Assembly: GCA_020636435.1 (NCBI GenBank)
Contig: JACJXX010000002.1
Coordinates: forward strand, 2,356,001-2,420,000
Reading direction: 5' to 3'
DNA: 64,000 bases
Source of the DNA: Lewinellaceae bacterium
GTDB lineage: Bacteria > Bacteroidota > Bacteroidia > Chitinophagales > Saprospiraceae
Shown here: positions 1 through 8,768 of the stretch, one piece after another
Layout: every line of letters begins with the position of its first letter
Position numbering within the stretch: position 1 is the stretch's first letter
The notes under the pieces: generated by a model
The model's database searches: none
The model's input: the letters and a program-made list of their open reading frames with translations, nothing else
Told to the model about the DNA's origin: nothing
Made by a program: the position numbers and the translations under genes

Positions 1-2
1 TG

Positions 3-755
3 AGCGGAGAATCGTCGAGTATGGCCCATATCGGCTTGCAGCCTTGCCAGGTGCGCCTGTTGAAAGCCCTTAAGGAAACGGGCAAACCCATCGTCCTTGT
101 CCTGTTTAATGGCCGCCCGATGACCCTCTCCTGGGAAGATGAGCAGATGGACGCTATACTGGAGGTATGGAGCCCCGGCATCGAGGCTGGGTATGCGGTA
201 GCTGATGTGCTTTTCGGAGAGGTCAACCCTTCCGGCAAACTGACGGCTTCCTTCCCGGTAGCCGTGGGGCAAATTCCGGTCTATCACAGCATGCTGAATG
301 GCGGCCGGCCCTACGGCGGTGGCGATTACCGGAGATTTACGTCCAACTACCTGGATATTCCAAACGAGCCGCTGTATCCATTCGGATACGGATTGAGCTA
401 TACGCAATTTGAGTATGGCAAACCGGCCCTATCGCATGCCGAAATGACGAAAGGGGGCAAAGTTACCCTGAGCGTTGCCGTTAAAAACACGGGCGACCGG
501 GCCGGCGCCGAGATCGTACAGCTGTACATCCGCGACGTGGTGGGCAGCATCAGCCGCCCGGTGAAGGAGTTGAAAGGTTTTGATAAGATCATGCTCAAGC
601 CCGGCGAGGAGAAAACTGTTCGTTTTGCTATCGATGAATCGCTGCTGCAATTCTGCAACAGCGATTTGGAGTGGGTGGTCGAGCCCGGGGAGTTTCAGGT
701 GTTTGTCGGACCGAATTCGCGGGATGTGCAGATGTTGTCGTTTGAGTATAAGTAG
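3..755 (+). CDS. GH3 beta-glucosidase-type glycoside hydrolase, C-terminal part (cut by left edge)
   Basis: The reading frame is open to the window edge, so only about the last 250 residues of the enzyme are present. The visible part matches the C-terminal half of BglX-like GH3 enzymes. It holds the end of the alpha/beta sandwich domain (GKPIVLVLFNGRP, then SPGIEAGYAVADVLFGEVNPSGKL shared by the family) and the fibronectin type III-like domain (GDRAGAEIVQLYIRD, RPVKELKGFDK). It is clearly related to the complete GH3 gene at 6428. The nucleophile-bearing TIM barrel and any signal peptide lie outside the window. As the first of a run of same-strand carbohydrate enzymes it probably releases terminal sugars from oligosaccharides in the periplasm. 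The internal ATG at position 21 is not a real start, because homology continues upstream of it. Confidence 0.9.
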   Translation, partial: SGESSSMAHIGLQPCQVRLLKALKETGKPIVLVLFNGRPMTLSWEDEQMDAILEVWSPGIEAGYAVADVLFGEVNPSGKLTASFPVAVGQIPVYHSMLNGGRPYGGGDYRRFTSNYLDIPNEPLYPFGYGLSYTQFEYGKPALSHAEMTKGGKVTLSVAVKNTGDRAGAEIVQLYIRDVVGSISRPVKELKGFDKIMLKPGEEKTVRFAIDESLLQFCNSDLEWVVEPGEFQVFVGPNSRDVQMLSFEYK

Positions 756-798
756 CCGGACCTATTTAGATTAAGTATAACTGAACTTTACCCAACTC

Positions 799-940
799 TT
801 AATCGAAGGTTGTTGTCTCCCCCTGGGGGAGTTCGAGGGGGGAATTTTAAAGGATTTTCGTTTCCAAGTCCCCCTCCTAACCTTCCCGGCATTTCGCCGG
901 GACAGGCTCCCCAGGGGAAGACTGTATCCTTCGATATTAG
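799..940. repeat. Foldback repeat between GH3 and GH43-like genes
   Basis: The 209-bp gap holds an imperfect inverted repeat. The ends read CTTAATCGAAGG (798-809) and CCTTCGATATTAG (928-940). Inside them CCCCCTGGGGGAG and CTCCCCAGGGG face each other, and a small hairpin, CCCGGCATTTCGCCGGG, sits in the right arm. It has no coding potential. It could act as a terminator or mRNA-stabilising structure, or be a dispersed repeat. C-rich/G-rich arms of the same flavour occur at 16720-16804. Confidence 0.55.
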
Positions 941-964
941 GGCTGGAATAAATGCTCGAGTAGT

Positions 965-2824
965 ATGAAATACGATAAACCCTTTTCATCCATCCTTTTT
1001 CCTCTGCTGATTTTCCTGGCAGGGCCGCTCATCTGTACGGTAACAGCCCAAAACACCGAAGCAGCTACGGCCGCATCCTTCTCTTCGGGAAAACGGAATT
1101 ATAAAACCTACTGCAACCCGATCGACATCGACTACTCCTACATGTCGCACTACCGGGCAAGAAACAATGTATCCTACCGCTCGGGGGCCGATCCCGCAGT
1201 GGTCAATTTCAAGGGAAAATACTACCTTTTCGTCACCCGGTCGCACGGCTATTGGGCCTCGGACGACATGAGCAACTGGACCTTTATCCGCCCGCAGAGC
1301 TGGTACTTCAATGGCTGCAATGCCCCGGCCGCAGCGGTAAAAGATGGTAAAATCATCGTATTGGGCGATCCCTCCGGGCGCGGGGCGGTTATCGAAACCG
1401 GCAACCCGGATTTGGGAGATTGGACAACCAACTTTGCCGTGATCAACCTTCCGGGGGGCGTACAAGACCCCAACCTGTTCGTAGATGATGACGGCAAGGT
1501 GTACCTGTACGAGGAATCTTCCAACGCGTTTCCCATTCACGGAATCGAACTGGATGCCAACAACTATTATATTCCCATCGGCGAACAGGTGGACCTCTTT
1601 AATTTAGAACCGGAAAAACACGGCTGGGAGCGCTTCGGCCAGGATCACAAATCGGACCTTAAGCCCTACATCGAAGGCCCCTGGATGATGAAGCACGGCG
1701 ATACCTACTACCTGGAATACGGCGCCCCCGGCACGCAGTGGAACGTCTATGCCGATGGGGTATACACCAGCAAATCTCCGTTGGGCCCGTTCGAATACGC
1801 CCCTTACAATCCCATCTCCTATAAGCCCGGGGGCTTCCTCAAAGGATCGGGCCACGGCGCTACCGTACGGGACAACCAGGGCAATTACTGGCACTATGCC
1901 ACCATGGCGATCTCCGTCAACTATAAATTCGAGCGCCGCATCGGCATGTATCCGGCTGGTTTTGAAGACAATGGCCAGATGTACGTCAATACCGCTTACG
2001 GGGATTATCCCCACTACCTGCCCGGTACGGAGGCGGACAACCACAAGAACCGCTTTACCGGCTGGATGCTGCTTTCCTACCGGAAGCCGGCAGCCACCAA
2101 TTCCCCCCTCGTCGAATCGGATGTAAACGTGGTGGATGAAAGCGACAGCGGCTACATGCTCGGCCAGATCACCGATTTTAATATTGAAAAGATCAACGAC
2201 GAGGAAATCCGCTCCTATTGGGTATCGGTGGCCAATGACGATTCGATCTACGTGTCCATCGACCTGGAAGAAGTGATGGAAGTCAGGGCCGTGCAGATCA
2301 ACTTTCAGGATTTCAAAAGCGAGATATTCGGCCGGCCGGATACCTTGCGCCAGCAGTTCGTGTTAAAAGCCTCCGAAGACGGCAAAACATGGGAGGTGAT
2401 TGCCGATTATTCCAACAATCAGCGCGACATGCCCCATGGCTATATTGAGCTGGCCGAGCCGGCGGAAGCCCGTTATATCCGCTACGAGCATGTCTACTGC
2501 ACCAATAAAAACCTGGCTATTTCCGAACTCCGGGTATTTGGCAACGGGAAAGGCGATCCGCCCGCCCAACCGGCTGGTTTTACTGTCCAGCGCCAGGCGG
2601 ACCGCCGCAATGCCGATCTTTCCTGGAATGCCGATCCCGCTGCAACCGGCTACGTCATCTACTGGGGCATCGACCAGGATCATCTCAACCTGTCGGCGCT
2701 GATGTATGATCAGGCATCTTACGAACTTCGGGCCCTCAATACCGAACCGGGCTATTATTACCAGGTGGAGGCCTTTAATGAAAACGGCATTTCAGAACGA
2801 AGCGAAATCATATATACGGAATGA
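965..2824 (+). CDS. Secreted GH43-like glycosidase with discoidin (F5/8 C) and FnIII-like domains
   Basis: This 619-residue protein has a Sec signal peptide (hydrophobic residues 10-28, likely cut after TAQ). A five-bladed propeller domain of the GH43/GH117-like clan follows at about residues 45-370. It opens with TYCNPIDIDY and has an ADPAVVNFKGKYYLF block carrying the likely catalytic Asp. A discoidin-like carbohydrate-binding domain follows at about 385-525, and a fibronectin-type module at about 535-619. The discoidin domain suggests the enzyme stays on a polymeric substrate. The protein is paralogous over its whole length to the gene at 4574, and a sulfatase gene overlapping its stop codon lies between them. 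The exact GH43 subfamily and substrate cannot be read from the sequence; an arabinose-, galactose- or anhydrogalactose-type linkage is plausible. Confidence 0.8.
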   Translation: MKYDKPFSSILFPLLIFLAGPLICTVTAQNTEAATAASFSSGKRNYKTYCNPIDIDYSYMSHYRARNNVSYRSGADPAVVNFKGKYYLFVTRSHGYWASDDMSNWTFIRPQSWYFNGCNAPAAAVKDGKIIVLGDPSGRGAVIETGNPDLGDWTTNFAVINLPGGVQDPNLFVDDDGKVYLYEESSNAFPIHGIELDANNYYIPIGEQVDLFNLEPEKHGWERFGQDHKSDLKPYIEGPWMMKHGDTYYLEYGAPGTQWNVYADGVYTSKSPLGPFEYAPYNPISYKPGGFLKGSGHGATVRDNQGNYWHYATMAISVNYKFERRIGMYPAGFEDNGQMYVNTAYGDYPHYLPGTEADNHKNRFTGWMLLSYRKPAATNSPLVESDVNVVDESDSGYMLGQITDFNIEKINDEEIRSYWVSVANDDSIYVSIDLEEVMEVRAVQINFQDFKSEIFGRPDTLRQQFVLKASEDGKTWEVIADYSNNQRDMPHGYIELAEPAEARYIRYEHVYCTNKNLAISELRVFGNGKGDPPAQPAGFTVQRQADRRNADLSWNADPAATGYVIYWGIDQDHLNLSALMYDQASYELRALNTEPGYYYQVEAFNENGISERSEIIYTE

Positions 2825-4518
2825 TGCAGTTTGGGCAGCATATAGCAATCCTTTTCCTGATGGTGGCGGCTGCATGCGCAGCGCCGGAACCTTCCATGCA
2901 ACAGCCCGATTATTCCACCCTGGAATTAAGCGAACGGCCGAATATTGTGTGGATTGTAGCCGAAGACCTCAGTGCGGTCATTCCGCCGTATGGCGACTCC
3001 ACCGTCGTTACGCCCAATATCAGCCGGTTAGCTGAAGAGGGGGTGTTGTATACGCAATTCTTCTCGCCGTCCGGAGTTTGTGCTCCCAGCCGGGCTGCCA
3101 TTGCCACAGGTATGTATCCCACGCGTATTGGAGCTCACCACATGCGTACCGGCCCCTGGTTCCGGTTTACGACAACGGATAAAGCAATTGCCAACTACTC
3201 GCGCAAAGCTTATGAAGCCATGCCGCCGGCGGGTACGCACATGCTGAGTTCTTACCTTCGCCGTGCAGGCTATTTTTGCACCAACAACCCTAAAGAGGAT
3301 TACCAATTTCGTTGCGAACTGGGGGCCTGGGACGAAAGCAATTTTGAGGCGCACTGGAAACACCGGCCTGATAAGGAACAGCCTTTCTTTGCTATTTTTA
3401 ACCTCGACAATACCCACGAGTCAATGATCTGGCGGCGGGCAAATGATACGCTGTTGGTCGACTCATTGCTGGAAGTGCCTGTTCCACCTTATTTACCGAC
3501 TACGAATGTGGCCAAGCGGGATGTGCGCCGGCTCTACTCTCAGGTGGTAGCCATGGATCAGCGCGTAGGTAACATCCTCGCTGAACTGGAAGCAGCTGGC
3601 GAACTGGAAAAAACCATCGTCTTCTGGTATACCGATCATGGTGGCCCTCTGCCGCGTCAAAAACGCACGACCTACGATTCAGGCATCCATGTCCCGATGA
3701 TCATTCGTTTTCCCAACCGTCAACTGGCCGGCAAGGTAGACAGCCAACTGCTTAGTTTTATTGACCTCAAGCCAACTGTTTTGTCATTAGCAGGAATCGA
3801 ACCGCCATCCTATGTAGATGGTAAAGCCTGGATGGGGGAATTTGCAGATACAAAAGAACGCGACTATGTCTTTGCCGCAGCGGACCGGTTCGACAACCAG
3901 ACCGATAAGATCCGGGCCGTCCGTGGCCGGCGCTTTAAACTGGTGCGGTATTATAACCTCGGCCAACCCTACTACCTGCCGGTAAAATACCGGGAGACGA
4001 TGCCGATCATGCAGGAACTCCTGCGCCTCCACGAACAAGATAGCCTCAATGAATACCAAAATCAGTGGTTCCGCCCTCAAAAGGATAGCCTGGAGCTGTT
4101 TGACTTGTGGAATGATCCTCATGAGTTGCACAACATCGTCGACAGCCCACAGCATGCCAACAAGGTAGCGGAGTTGCGGGCGGCTCTTGACCATTGGATC
4201 GCCGAAACGGAAGATAAAGGCCGCTGGACGGAAGAAGAATATTTGGAAAAGATTTGGCCGGGCGGGCAACAACCCGTTACCGATACACCCACTATCCGGA
4301 TGACACCGGACAGCATCGCACTGCGTTGTGCGACCGAAGGAGCACAGGCCGCCTACCAATGGGCGGCGAGTGAAGATAGCCTAAGCTTGAATTGGACGAT
4401 TTATCAATCTCCAATAGCGCCCCAAAACGGCAAAACGCTGTTTATTCAAGCTCATCGTATTGGCTACCGGCCGAGCGGCGTATATGCACAACATTTTAGC
4501 ACAAATGAAACGAAATGA
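2821..4518 (+). CDS. S1-family sulfatase, lipoprotein
   Basis: This 565-residue formylglycine-dependent sulfatase would remove sulfate esters from a polysaccharide or oligosaccharide. The N-terminal metal site (NIVWIVAEDLSAV) is present, and the signature VCAPSRAAIATG places the Cys converted to formylglycine at residue 87. YTDHGG supplies the second metal-binding block. The N-terminus ends in AAAC, a lipobox, so it is probably an anchored lipoprotein; this fits a periplasmic or surface location. It starts within the stop of the GH43-like gene (ATGA overlap), so the two are translationally coupled. The last 80 or so residues beyond the sulfatase fold (from about residue 480) look like a small beta domain of unknown role. 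Sulfatase subfamily and the sulfated position are unknown. Confidence 0.9.
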   Translation: MMQFGQHIAILFLMVAAACAAPEPSMQQPDYSTLELSERPNIVWIVAEDLSAVIPPYGDSTVVTPNISRLAEEGVLYTQFFSPSGVCAPSRAAIATGMYPTRIGAHHMRTGPWFRFTTTDKAIANYSRKAYEAMPPAGTHMLSSYLRRAGYFCTNNPKEDYQFRCELGAWDESNFEAHWKHRPDKEQPFFAIFNLDNTHESMIWRRANDTLLVDSLLEVPVPPYLPTTNVAKRDVRRLYSQVVAMDQRVGNILAELEAAGELEKTIVFWYTDHGGPLPRQKRTTYDSGIHVPMIIRFPNRQLAGKVDSQLLSFIDLKPTVLSLAGIEPPSYVDGKAWMGEFADTKERDYVFAAADRFDNQTDKIRAVRGRRFKLVRYYNLGQPYYLPVKYRETMPIMQELLRLHEQDSLNEYQNQWFRPQKDSLELFDLWNDPHELHNIVDSPQHANKVAELRAALDHWIAETEDKGRWTEEEYLEKIWPGGQQPVTDTPTIRMTPDSIALRCATEGAQAAYQWAASEDSLSLNWTIYQSPIAPQNGKTLFIQAHRIGYRPSGVYAQHFSTNETK

Positions 4519-4573
4519 ACGGAACAAATGAGGGTTTTCGCCATAACTAAATTGCATTAATGTTTCTAACAAT

Positions 4574-6349
4574 ATGAAAATATTATCCAGAATAGCATTC
4601 CGCACTGCACTTCTATTCGCATTTGTCGCGGCCTGTACCCTGGCCCATGCCCAGCAAAAAACCTATTGCAATCCCATAAATATCGATTACGGGTATACGC
4701 CTATTCCCTCGTTCGCCGCGCAAGGCAAACACCGGGCTACGGCGGATCCGGTGATCGTAAATTTCAAAAACAAATACTTCCTGTTTTCCACCAACCAATG
4801 GGGGTACTGGTGGAGCGAGGATATGTACAACTGGAACTTTGTGGAGCGGAGGTTTTTAAGGGAACGCAACAAGGTCTATGATGAACTTTGCGCGCCGGCG
4901 GCTTTTGTGATGAAAGACGAATTATATCTGATCGGTTCTACCCACGGCCCTGCATTCTCTCTGTGGAAAAGCAAGAACCCCACAGAGGACGATTGGGAAA
5001 TCGCCGTCGATTCCCTGAAAGTAGGTGCCTGGGATCCCGGGTTTTTGTACGACGAAGAAAAAGGCAAACTGTATCTATACTGGGGCTCCAGCAATGAATT
5101 CCCCTTGCTGGGAACCGAAATCAACACCCAAACCCTGCAATCCGAAGGCTACGTCAAGCCATTGATGTCCCTGCACCCGGAAGATCACGGCTGGGAGCGG
5201 TTTGGGGAGTATAACGACAACACTTTCCTGCAGCCGTTCATGGAAGGCGCCTGGGTAACCAAACACAACGGAAAATACTACCTGCAATATGGCGCGCCGG
5301 GAACAGAGTTTAGCGGTTATGCCGATGGCGTTTACGTCAGCGAGGATCCGCTGGACCGGTTCGAGTATCAAAAGCACAATCCCTTTTCCTATAAACCCGG
5401 CGGCTTTGCCCGGGGCGCGGGCCACGGCGCCACCTATCAGGACAACTACGGCAATTGGTGGCACGTTTCGACCGTGGCAATTGGCGTAAAGAACAATTTT
5501 GAAAGGAGGATAGGGATATGGCCCGCCGGCTTTGACCAGGACGATGTGCTGTATTGCAATACAGCTTATGGCGATTATCCAACTTACTTGCCTCAACAAA
5601 ATGCGGATCATATCAAAGGGCTTTTTACCGGCTGGATGCTGCTCAACTACAACAAACCGGTTCAGGTTTCCTCTACCCTGGGCGGTTACCAGCCCAACTT
5701 TGCCGTCGATGAAGACATCAAAACCTACTGGAGTGCCAAAACCGGCGGCAATGGCGAGTGGTTTCAGGCGGATCTCGGAGAACGGTCCACCATCCATGCC
5801 ATCCAGATCAACTATGCCGACCAGGATGCGGAATTTTTGGGCAAACAGACAGATACTTATCACCAGTACAACATCCTTATTTCCGACGATGGCAAAAGCT
5901 GGAAAACCCTGGTGGACAAAAGCAACAACAAAACCGACGTTCCGCATGATTATATAGAACTCAACCCACCCGCTACAGGAAGATACCTGAAAATGGAAAA
6001 CCTCCACATGCCAACCGGCCAATTCGCTCTTAGTGGCTTTAGAGTATTCGGAAAGGGGAGTGGTGAAAAACCTGGCAAAGTTGAAAATTTCGTTGTGTTG
6101 CGGGCCGATCCTGCCAAATACGGCGAGCGCAGGAGCGCCTGGTTAAAGTGGAGAAACAATGACCTGGCAGATGGCTATGTGATTTATTTTGGGAAGTCTA
6201 CGGATAAGCTCTATGGAAGCATTATGGTTTATGGCAGGAACGACTATTACTTTACCGGAATGGACCGAACCGATGCCTATTACTTTCAGATCGAGGCCTT
6301 TAACAATAATGGGGTTTCGGAAAGAACGGAGGTTGTTGGGGTGGAGTGA
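4574..6349 (+). CDS. Secreted GH43-like glycosidase with discoidin domain (paralogue of the gene at 965)
   Basis: This 591-residue protein has the same architecture as the gene at 965: signal peptide (ending near AHAQ), GH43-like propeller at about residues 28-345, discoidin domain at about 365-500 and an FnIII-like C-terminal module. Long stretches align between the two, including TYCNPI, GHGATY/GHGATV and FTGWMLL. It begins 55 bp after the sulfatase stop and belongs to the same transcription direction. A VAAC tetrad in the signal region makes lipoprotein processing possible, though AHA|Q cleavage also fits. The pair probably arose by tandem duplication and may differ in substrate linkage or sulfation tolerance, which is an inference from their being kept together. 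Confidence 0.8.
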   Translation: MKILSRIAFRTALLFAFVAACTLAHAQQKTYCNPINIDYGYTPIPSFAAQGKHRATADPVIVNFKNKYFLFSTNQWGYWWSEDMYNWNFVERRFLRERNKVYDELCAPAAFVMKDELYLIGSTHGPAFSLWKSKNPTEDDWEIAVDSLKVGAWDPGFLYDEEKGKLYLYWGSSNEFPLLGTEINTQTLQSEGYVKPLMSLHPEDHGWERFGEYNDNTFLQPFMEGAWVTKHNGKYYLQYGAPGTEFSGYADGVYVSEDPLDRFEYQKHNPFSYKPGGFARGAGHGATYQDNYGNWWHVSTVAIGVKNNFERRIGIWPAGFDQDDVLYCNTAYGDYPTYLPQQNADHIKGLFTGWMLLNYNKPVQVSSTLGGYQPNFAVDEDIKTYWSAKTGGNGEWFQADLGERSTIHAIQINYADQDAEFLGKQTDTYHQYNILISDDGKSWKTLVDKSNNKTDVPHDYIELNPPATGRYLKMENLHMPTGQFALSGFRVFGKGSGEKPGKVENFVVLRADPAKYGERRSAWLKWRNNDLADGYVIYFGKSTDKLYGSIMVYGRNDYYFTGMDRTDAYYFQIEAFNNNGVSERTEVVGVE

Positions 6350-6364
6350 TCATCGAAGTCTGGA

Positions 6365-6403
6365 GACTTCGACAAGCGACTTCGACAAGCGGCTTCGACG
6401 ATT
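6365..6403. repeat. 13-bp tandem repeat between GH43-like and GH3 genes
   Basis: GACTTCGACAAGC is present twice in a row (6365-6377, 6378-6390), followed by a partial third copy, GGCTTCGACGA. Just before it, GAAGTCTGGAGACTTC forms a small hairpin. It lies in the 78-bp gap upstream of the GH3 gene; no function is evident. Confidence 0.6.
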
Positions 6404-6427
6404 TGTATTCAAAACGAAACGCGGACT

Positions 6428-8692
6428 ATGAAAAACAGTAGTATTTTAATTTTTTTCTTCTTCGGATTCTTATGTTGCCCTATGCTCCGGATGCAGGCTC
6501 AAAACGCGGGCCCGGAAGGGTTGGCGGGCACTGCCGAAAAAACCATGCATCAGTTCATCGACTCCCTCATGAACGAAATGACCCTGGAGGAAATGATTGG
6601 CCAAACCGTCCAATACTCCAGCGGGTGGGACGTGACCGGCCCGAAGATCAACACCGATCATGAAAAATGGATAAAAGAAGGCATGGTTGGCTCTGTGCTG
6701 AATGCCCACGGCGCCGAATACACCCGTAAAGTACAGCAGATCGCCGTCGAAGAGACCCGGTTGGGCATCCCTTTGGTTTTGGGCTACGACGTCATCCATG
6801 GTTATAAGACCATATTCCCGATCAACCTGGGCTGCGCTGCCAGTTGGGATTTGGAAAAAATCGAAAAAAGCGCCCGCATCGCTGCGGAGGAAGCTTCCTC
6901 GGCGGGCCTGCACTGGACTTTTGCGCCTATGGTCGACATTGCCAGAGACCCGCGTTGGGGGCGCATTATGGAAAGTTCGGGCGAAGACCCCTACCTCGGC
7001 AGCCGCATCGCCGAGGCTTATGTCCGGGGCTATCAGGGGGAGGATATTTCAGCTATAAATACCATTATGGCCTGCGCCAAACATTTTGCAGGCTACGGCG
7101 CCGCCCAGGCCGGCCGCGACTACTACACCGTGGATATGAGCGAACAGGAGCTGCGCACCACCTACCTGCCGCCTTTCAAAGCCGCCGTCGATGCCGGCGC
7201 CTGGACTTTGATGCCGGCCTTTAACGAATTGAACGGCGTGCCGGCCACCGGCAACAAGTTTTTATTTCGCAAAATCCTGCGCGACGAATGGGGCTTCCAG
7301 GGCTTTGTCGTTTCGGATTACACCTCTGTCACTGAAATGATCCCGCACGGCTATGCCCTGGATGTAAAGGACGCCGCCCGCCTGGCCATGAACGCCGGCG
7401 TGGATATGGACATGATGGGCAGCGCGTTCCGCCTTTACCTGAAGGAACTGATCGGGGAAGGGCAGGTAGAACGCGCCGCAGTCGAGGACGCCTGCCGACG
7501 CATCCTGCGGGCCAAATACCGCCTGGGCTTATTTGAAGACCCTTACCGGTATTCGGACCCAGAGCGGGAAAAGGCTACCGTTTACAAAGCCGGCTTCCTG
7601 GAAACAGCCCGCGAGCTGGCCGCCCATTCCATCGTGTTGCTGAAGAATGACGGAGGGCTTCTTCCCATTAATAAAAACCAAAAGGTAGCCCTGATCGGCC
7701 CGCTGTCCGGCGACCAGTCCAACATACTGGGCGGGTGGGCCGCAGCGGGCGACCGCAATGGAAAGGCGGTGAGCGTCCTGGAGGCCCTGGAATCTTACCT
7801 GGGCGAAGGCAATGTTGTGCACGCCCGCGGCACCGATATCAACACGGGCGATGCTTCCGGCTTCGAAGCCGCCCTTTCCGCCGCCCGTGCCAGCGATGTG
7901 GTGGTCATGGTGATGGGCGAAGCCGAGAATATGGTCGGGGAAGCGGCCAGCCGGACGGAGATCGATCTTCCCGGCAACCAGCGGCAATTGATTGAAGCAA
8001 TCCTCAAAACCGGAAAGCCGGCCGTGCTGGTGCTCCTGAACGGCCGCCCCCTCGCCTTGCAATGGGAACACGACAACGTGCCTGCTATCGTCGAAGCCTG
8101 GTTTCCCGGCACGATGGGCGGCCAGGCCATCGTCGACGTTTTATACGGCCAGCACAACCCATCCGGCAAATTGCCGGTGACCTTCCCCCGCAAACTGGGC
8201 CAGGTGCCGATCTACTACTACCACAAAAACACCGGCCGGCCCCTGGACGACAAGGTGGAATCCAGATTCAGTTCGAGATACCTGGATGCGCCCAATACGC
8301 CGTTGTATCCTTTCGGGCATGGGCTGAGTTATACGACATTCCACTATTCCAAACCGATGCTGAGCAGCGGGAAGCTGCCAGCCGGCGGCAACCTAACCGT
8401 CACCGTTGAAGTCAGCAATGCCGGCCCGCGGGACGGCCATGAGGTCGTGCAGCTCTACATCCGGGACAAGGTTGCCACCGTGACCCGCCCGGTGCGGGAA
8501 CTGAAGGGGTTTGAAAAAATCTTCCTTAAAAAAGGCGAATCGAAAAAAGTGTCCTTCACCGTGAAGCCGGCCGGCCTTCGCTTTTACAACCAGGACATGG
8601 AGTTCGTTGCCGAGCCCGGGGAGTTCGACGTGTGGGTAGGCGGCAGCTCGGATACAGAGAACAAGGCTTCCTTTATTTTGGAGGCGGAGTAA
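6428..8692 (+). CDS. GH3 beta-glucosidase/beta-xylosidase-type enzyme (BglX-like)
   Basis: This complete 754-residue GH3 enzyme has a signal peptide (residues 1-25, cleaved near MQA). The TIM-barrel domain contains KHFAGYGAAQAGRDYY and GFVVSDYTSV, with the catalytic nucleophile Asp297. The alpha/beta sandwich domain has the GEAENMVGEAASRT loop that normally carries the acid/base residue. A C-terminal FnIII-like domain follows (GHEVVQLYIRD). The length is usual for periplasmic BglX. It would hydrolyse terminal beta-linked glucose, xylose or a similar sugar from oligosaccharides made by the neighbouring GH43-like and GH2 enzymes and sulfatases. The sequence does not settle the sugar specificity. 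Confidence 0.93.
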   Translation: MKNSSILIFFFFGFLCCPMLRMQAQNAGPEGLAGTAEKTMHQFIDSLMNEMTLEEMIGQTVQYSSGWDVTGPKINTDHEKWIKEGMVGSVLNAHGAEYTRKVQQIAVEETRLGIPLVLGYDVIHGYKTIFPINLGCAASWDLEKIEKSARIAAEEASSAGLHWTFAPMVDIARDPRWGRIMESSGEDPYLGSRIAEAYVRGYQGEDISAINTIMACAKHFAGYGAAQAGRDYYTVDMSEQELRTTYLPPFKAAVDAGAWTLMPAFNELNGVPATGNKFLFRKILRDEWGFQGFVVSDYTSVTEMIPHGYALDVKDAARLAMNAGVDMDMMGSAFRLYLKELIGEGQVERAAVEDACRRILRAKYRLGLFEDPYRYSDPEREKATVYKAGFLETARELAAHSIVLLKNDGGLLPINKNQKVALIGPLSGDQSNILGGWAAAGDRNGKAVSVLEALESYLGEGNVVHARGTDINTGDASGFEAALSAARASDVVVMVMGEAENMVGEAASRTEIDLPGNQRQLIEAILKTGKPAVLVLLNGRPLALQWEHDNVPAIVEAWFPGTMGGQAIVDVLYGQHNPSGKLPVTFPRKLGQVPIYYYHKNTGRPLDDKVESRFSSRYLDAPNTPLYPFGHGLSYTTFHYSKPMLSSGKLPAGGNLTVTVEVSNAGPRDGHEVVQLYIRDKVATVTRPVRELKGFEKIFLKKGESKKVSFTVKPAGLRFYNQDMEFVAEPGEFDVWVGGSSDTENKASFILEAE

Positions 8693-8768
8693 GCTATGAG
8701 GTCCCGGATTGGGTATTTGAACCGCCCTATGTCTCGTTGGAAGGAATTGAAAAAACGGAAATAAGCAA

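Noticed and set aside
5075..6022. Minus-strand frame of 315 codons opposite the second GH43-like gene
   Set aside because: The plus strand is a well-conserved GH43-like/discoidin protein; the shadow has no recognisable motif.
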